Of a stretch of DNA of 64,000 nt, positions 63,693 to 64,000 are shown piece after piece. The notes under the pieces were generated by a model. It did not search any database. It was not told the DNA's origin and was given only the letters and a program-made list of their open reading frames with translations. Position 1 is the first letter of the stretch. Every line of letters starts with the position of its first letter. Both the position numbers and the translations under genes were made by a program. The DNA comes from CAYXVF01 sp964468125 (lineage in GTDB: Bacteria; Myxococcota; XYA12-FULL-58-9; CAYXVF01): NCBI GenBank assembly GCA_964468125.1, contig CAYXVF010000004.1:43929-107928 (forward strand), written 5' to 3'.

Positions 63693-64000
63693 ATGGCAAA
63701 GCACGGCCTGAGCGCGAGATTCATCGACCACCGGGCTCCGATTCCTGTTGCGATTCGTTTGGATGCAGATGACCCGGACGCAAGAGAATTTCTCGGAGCG
63801 GTTCGCGGAGAGCTGCGCATCAGGAAGTACCGCCAGCGCACGATCGCCAGCGACCTGCGAGTCGTTCGCCGGTTTCTCGACTCGACGGGAGTGCCGCCGC
63901 GGGAAGTCACCCGCGGCCACATCGTTGGGTATTTGGATTCGTTGGTCGCGCCAGCTCATGCCGAGGAAACGCTCGGCTTTGAGTGTCACGTGGCGATAGA
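63693..64000 (+). CDS. N-terminal part of a putative tyrosine recombinase/integrase
   Basis: From ATG 63693 the frame stays open to the window end (about 102 residues). The translation contains ELRIRKYRQRTIASDLRVVR, RFLDSTGVPPREVTRGHIVG and YLDSL, the helical pattern of the SAM-like core-binding domain of phage-type integrases. The catalytic domain would lie beyond the window. It could belong to a mobile element or be a XerC/D-like protein. Confidence 0.6.
   Translation, partial: MAKHGLSARFIDHRAPIPVAIRLDADDPDAREFLGAVRGELRIRKYRQRTIASDLRVVRRFLDSTGVPPREVTRGHIVGYLDSLVAPAHAEETLGFECHVAI

Noticed and set aside
63748..63999. An 83-codon open frame ending in the window near the right edge
   Set aside because: The frame starting at 63693 gives an integrase-like helical pattern and stays open to the window end; the 83-codon frame is its shadow.

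Overview
The window is a high-GC bacterial chromosome segment carrying a proteobacterial-type (type II reaction centre) photosynthesis gene cluster, embedded among genes that look myxobacterial. The myxobacterial signs are an AgmX/PglI-type C-terminal domain protein, a PilZ-Ser/Thr kinase, and a 1584-residue kinase/ATPase/GAF/sigma-54 activator/Fis chimera. My best guess is a phototrophic member of Myxococcota, or of a lineage that was recently phototrophic. No rRNA, tRNA or CRISPR array was recognised.

Layout. 1-3.2 kb: the 3' half of a large NAD-glutamate dehydrogenase and an AgmX/PglI-domain protein. 3.5-17.6 kb: one long + strand respiratory cluster, Alternative Complex III (actA, actB, actC, an actD-actE fusion, actF and a cytochrome c), then Sco and a caa3-type cytochrome c oxidase. 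17.6-24.1 kb: a decayed bchF, then aerR-ppsR-bchG-lhaA-bchP and a small membrane protein. 24.1-27.6 kb: a secreted protein, a PilZ-kinase, a HiPIP electron carrier and a GNAT remnant. 27.6-35.1 kb (- strand): a complete [NiFe]-hydrogenase maturation operon, hypF-C-SIS-D-E-A-B plus a nickel permease, with an FNR-type box in front. 35.2-42.0 kb (- strand): bchC-X-Y(Z)-pufQ-like-B-A-(L)-(M)-C. 42.2-49.2 kb: crtF, crtD, crtC, bchD, bchI and a bchO-like hydrolase. 49.3-62.7 kb (- strand): the giant regulator, acyP, ligA, ylxP, infB, ylxR, nusA and rimP. 62.8-64.0 kb: a small gene coupled to a DEDD exonuclease, then the start of a putative tyrosine recombinase.

How the genes work together. Complex III would oxidise quinol and pass electrons through HiPIP or cytochrome c to the caa3 oxidase, or to a photosynthetic reaction centre through the tetraheme PufC. 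AerR and PpsR would control pigment genes through TGT-N12-ACA operators, of which two perfect copies lie in front of bchC and between crtF and crtD.

Main surprise. Inside an otherwise well-preserved photosynthesis cluster, several key genes are broken. pufL is reduced to about 12 codons with its ATG replaced by CTG. pufM has a frameshift, a missing central block and an in-frame stop. bchZ is reduced to three blocks fused in frame to bchY. bchD lacks two internal blocks. bchF has a stop and a truncated end. The bchO-like gene has a late frameshift. Antenna genes (pufB, pufA), pufC, bchX, bchC, bchI, bchG, bchP, crtC, crtD and crtF look intact. This is either a photosynthesis cluster caught in decay or an assembly that collapsed parts of this locus; read mapping would decide.
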